From QKMZ01 sp012965515 (GTDB lineage Bacteria; Cyanobacteriota; Vampirovibrionia; Obscuribacterales; Obscuribacteraceae), in assembly GCA_937879965.1 (NCBI GenBank), contig CALFMP010000037.1:496001-560000 (forward strand): 64,000 nucleotides of DNA, written 5' to 3'. Below, piece after piece: positions 62,122-64,000 of this stretch. Position numbers and translations under genes: made by a program. The notes below the pieces were generated by a model. It was given only the letters and a program-made list of their open reading frames with translations. It had not been told where the DNA came from and did no database searches. How positions within the stretch are numbered: position 1 is the stretch's first letter; each line of letters opens with the position of its first letter.

Positions 62122-63150
62122 TTAAACAGCCAAAACGACCTTCACTGAAAGCGGTGTCACGTAGCCGGTTAGCTGCGCGTAGCTTTGGTAAGGAGCGCGA
62201 GCGCAGAGTTCTAGCATTGATTCGAAAGACCATCTCTCTCGATCGATGAAACACCAATAGCGCGCGAAATAGCGTTGCATGTACTTTCTGGAAATACCAT
62301 GAAATGTCTTTTTGATGAATGCAACAAAGTTCTTGATCCTTTTCCGAGCTGGTTCTTTGATCATTTGCACAACTGAATTCTCAGGTGCTACTAAAGCTTC
62401 GAAACGGTTACCGGCAACTGGTTTCACGAAGCCGTCTAATTCAAGCATTGTTAGCGAACAAGCTACTTCAGTAATCGAAAGCAACACCCGTTTGCTAATT
62501 TCGTCAGGCTGCAATGACTCAGCTTTCAGAAGCGAGAAGATGAGCTTGTCAGGATCACGTGTCGGTAATTTCTCTAGGGCTTGACGTGGATTCTTATTGC
62601 CTTTTGTCGCCCCACTTTTCGCAGCTCGTTTTTCTGCTTCAATCTGCTCAGCCTTCGGATGTGCCCTCGCTGGAGTCTCGTTGCTACGTTTTCCTACGGG
62701 TTCGAGGAGGGCAGCGGTAAGCAGCTCCGGTGCGCCACACATTTCCATTACTACAGCAGCAGACAAAGTATGCAAAATTATTGAACCCTGAGACTGCGAA
62801 ATGCCATTGCGCAAAGCAAAATCGTTGCCACTAATGGAAACACCCTCGCCGAAGAGAAACATTCCGCATGCATACGCAGAAGGTCGTCTCATCCCATGAA
62901 AGAGAGTATTTACTGTAACCGAGACTGTTTTCTTGCATCCGCTGCATTTAGCCTTTCGTTCGCCGTTTTTTCTGGTCAAAATGAGCATTCCGCAATTGCA
63001 TCGAAACCCGTTAAGCGTGAGAGAGCGGTAGATCGACTCTGCTTTGTCGGCATCAGTCGGGTAGAGCTCGTTAAAACGCTCAATGCAAAGATCGATTTCC
63101 TCTTTAGGGGAAAAGAATTTTGTCTGCAGAGGTTTGCGTCTTCGTGGCAT
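62122..63150 (-). CDS. IS1595-transposase-derived protein with winged-helix insertion
   Basis: 342 residues. The N-terminal part matches IS1595/ISXO2-type transposases: a zinc ribbon with CxC and CxxC (C51, C53, C69, C72), then the helical segment VNTLFHGMRRPSAYACGMFL and NGISQSQGSIILHTLS. The DDE nuclease domain that should follow is missing. In its place are a Lys/Ala-rich linker and a winged-helix of DprA C-terminal type (about 200-252: LLKAESLQPDEISKRVLLS, MLELDGFVKPVAGNRFEAL). The end again resembles IS1595 proteins (FHGISRKYMQRYFARYWCFI, then ARAPYQSYAQLTGYVTP). No inverted repeats or target duplication were seen. Likely a domesticated DNA-binding protein. Confidence 0.78.
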   Translation of the reverse strand: MPRRRKPLQTKFFSPKEEIDLCIERFNELYPTDADKAESIYRSLTLNGFRCNCGMLILTRKNGERKAKCSGCKKTVSVTVNTLFHGMRRPSAYACGMFLFGEGVSISGNDFALRNGISQSQGSIILHTLSAAVVMEMCGAPELLTAALLEPVGKRSNETPARAHPKAEQIEAEKRAAKSGATKGNKNPRQALEKLPTRDPDKLIFSLLKAESLQPDEISKRVLLSITEVACSLTMLELDGFVKPVAGNRFEALVAPENSVVQMIKEPARKRIKNFVAFIKKTFHGISRKYMQRYFARYWCFIDRERWSFESMLELCARAPYQSYAQLTGYVTPLSVKVVLAV

Positions 63151-63280
63151 TTTGAAATTCCACTTAGCGGTACGTAATTACTGATACGTATTTGCCAGCC
63201 AAAAAGTTCAAATTAAGACGCAAAAAATTTCGCACGCCCAATGACAGCCACCCAAAAGCCCTGCCCAGACAGACGAAAAC

Positions 63281-63298
63281 CGAACCGTTATCGATTCG
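63281..63298 (-). terminator. CGAATCG-family terminator after ndhE/nuoK
   Basis: CGAACCG, loop TTAT, CGATTCG (one mismatch), with AAAA on the left and TTTT on the right. On the minus strand it lies 35 bases after the stop of the NdhE gene and would end the NDH-1 operon. Same core as at 29390 and 59630. Confidence 0.65.
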
Positions 63299-63332
63299 TT
63301 TTATTGAATCTATTCAATGTGGGTTGAAAAAA

Positions 63333-63941
63333 TCACCACTTGAGAAGGTTGAATCTTTCCATATCGACAGTGGAGGTATTTCTGTAGATCGAAAGCACAA
63401 TTGCTAGTCCTACAGCGGCCTCAGCAGCAGCGACAGTGATTACGAAAATGGCAAACAACTGCCCTTTCACTTGAACAGGATCAACATAGCGCGCAAATGC
63501 CACCAAGTTGATGTTAACTGCATTAAGCATCAATTCGATTGCCATTAGGACGCGGACAGCATTGCGTGAAACAACCATGCCATAGAGTCCAATCGCGAAA
63601 AGAACGGCAGCGAGGCTCAAGTATTGAATCAAAGGATGTTGATTGAGTGTCAGCGCAAAGAAGCTGCCCACTGTGCCAACCGCCATTATGATTGAAGCCT
63701 GCCCACCCAAAAGTGCAACGGTAGATCCTAGAAGAACGATTAGAACAAAAGCGAGAAGCTCTGTGTAATCTTTGAGCGCCCAGGATTCGAGCAAGGAATT
63801 CAGACCGATCATCTGAATGAAATTATCCAGATTTCCGGTGGCGTACGCTCCGACTACGAAGCACACTGCAATTGCGTACGCTAATGCGTAACTCATTGCC
63901 TGTACCGGAGATTGTGATTTGGTCGCCAGGGAGCTAGTCAT
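63333..63941 (-). CDS. nuoK: NADH dehydrogenase-like subunit K/NdhE with N-terminal extension
   Basis: Membrane subunit of the proton-pumping NDH-1 complex. Residues about 105-202 are a complete NuoK/NdhE with three helices: IGLYGMVVSRNAVRVLMAIE, LMLNAVNINLVAFARYVDP, FVITVAAAEAAVGLAIVLSI, containing both membrane Glu residues (MAIEL, AAAEA), and the end VDMERFNLLKW as in cyanobacterial NdhE. The first 105 residues are an unusual extension with about three hydrophobic segments (AYAIAVCFVVGAYATG, LAFVLIVLLGSTVALLG, SIIMAVGTVGSFFALTL). A start near the later Met would give a normal-size protein, but AAGG directly precedes the upstream ATG. Gap to the upstream gene is 5 bases. Confidence 0.88.
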   Translation of the reverse strand: MTSSLATKSQSPVQAMSYALAYAIAVCFVVGAYATGNLDNFIQMIGLNSLLESWALKDYTELLAFVLIVLLGSTVALLGGQASIIMAVGTVGSFFALTLNQHPLIQYLSLAAVLFAIGLYGMVVSRNAVRVLMAIELMLNAVNINLVAFARYVDPVQVKGQLFAIFVITVAAAEAAVGLAIVLSIYRNTSTVDMERFNLLKW

Positions 63942-63946
63942 CCTTA

Positions 63947-64000
63947 TTACCTCTTAGAAGCGGCGGGCTCAGCAGCGGATTCATCCACCACGGAGTATTC
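63947..64000 (-). CDS. 3' end of an upstream gene of the NDH-1 operon (partial)
   Basis: 17 codons and a TAA on the minus strand, encoding the acidic/Ala-rich end SVVDESAAEPAASKR. It continues beyond the right edge. By gene order it is probably another NDH-1 subunit such as NuoJ/NdhG or NuoI/NdhI, but the fragment is too short to identify. Confidence 0.6.
   Translation of the reverse strand, partial: EYSVVDESAAEPAASKR

Noticed and set aside
62122..63150. Intact IS1595-type insertion sequence
   Set aside because: The DDE domain is missing, and no terminal inverted repeats or target-site duplication were seen at either side.

Overview
The window reads as a chromosomal segment of a Gram-negative, cyanobacteria-related but apparently non-photosynthetic bacterium. 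The best single clue is the NADH dehydrogenase K/NdhE subunit at the right edge, whose C-terminus (VDMERFNLLKW) has the cyanobacterial NdhE signature. No photosynthesis gene is present. Exported TPR proteins, an OtsA-type trehalose-phosphate synthase and clustered beta-oxidation-type genes fit a Vampirovibrionia/Melainabacteria-like organism (possibly Obscuribacterales). This placement is inference. No rRNA, tRNA, CRISPR array, prophage or intact insertion sequence was recognised.

Layout. 0-6 kb: hypothetical and exported proteins (Ala-rich protein, TPR protein, Q/G/Y-rich protein, polytopic membrane protein). 6-13.4 kb, minus strand: two paralogous DUF4388 plus degenerate-GGDEF proteins and a 1217-residue CPBP-type membrane protease. 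13.6-17.8 kb, plus strand: acyl-CoA cluster (PaaK-type ligase and three different crotonases). 18-23 kb, minus strand: TPR protein, NAD-dependent DNA ligase and thiolase. 23-25.6 kb: RDD membrane protein and a Rossmann-SCP2 fusion. 25.6-28.3 kb, minus strand: riboflavin genes ribE-ribBA-ribH. 28.5-31.2 kb: LysM-like protein, Cof-type HAD phosphatase, DeoR regulator.

31.2-54.9 kb is the outstanding region, a type IV secretion-like locus in two divergent arms. The minus arm has two small bitopic proteins (VirB8-like candidates), a VirB4 ATPase, a VirB3-like protein, a DUF2225 protein, two VirB6/TrbL-like polytopic proteins (one a 1771-residue giant with a long repetitive beta-rich tail), a lipoprotein and two Gly/Pro-rich exported proteins. 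The plus arm has two exported TPR proteins, two small membrane proteins and a VirB10/TrbI-like protein. No relaxase, VirD4 coupling protein, VirB11 or VirB1 is visible inside the window, so it looks more like a dedicated export or envelope machine than a conjugation module. It is the best candidate here for an undescribed system.

55-64 kb: ubiX, rimM, otsA, small exported proteins, a double TonB-C/TPR protein, a protein that looks like a domesticated IS1595-type transposase whose catalytic domain was replaced by a winged helix, and the end of an NDH-1 operon.

Intergenic DNA holds three small repeat families: a hairpin CGAATCGATAACGATTCG reused at gene ends, REP-like GGCGACGCCATGCGTCGCC palindromes, and clusters of the motif TTCTAGA.
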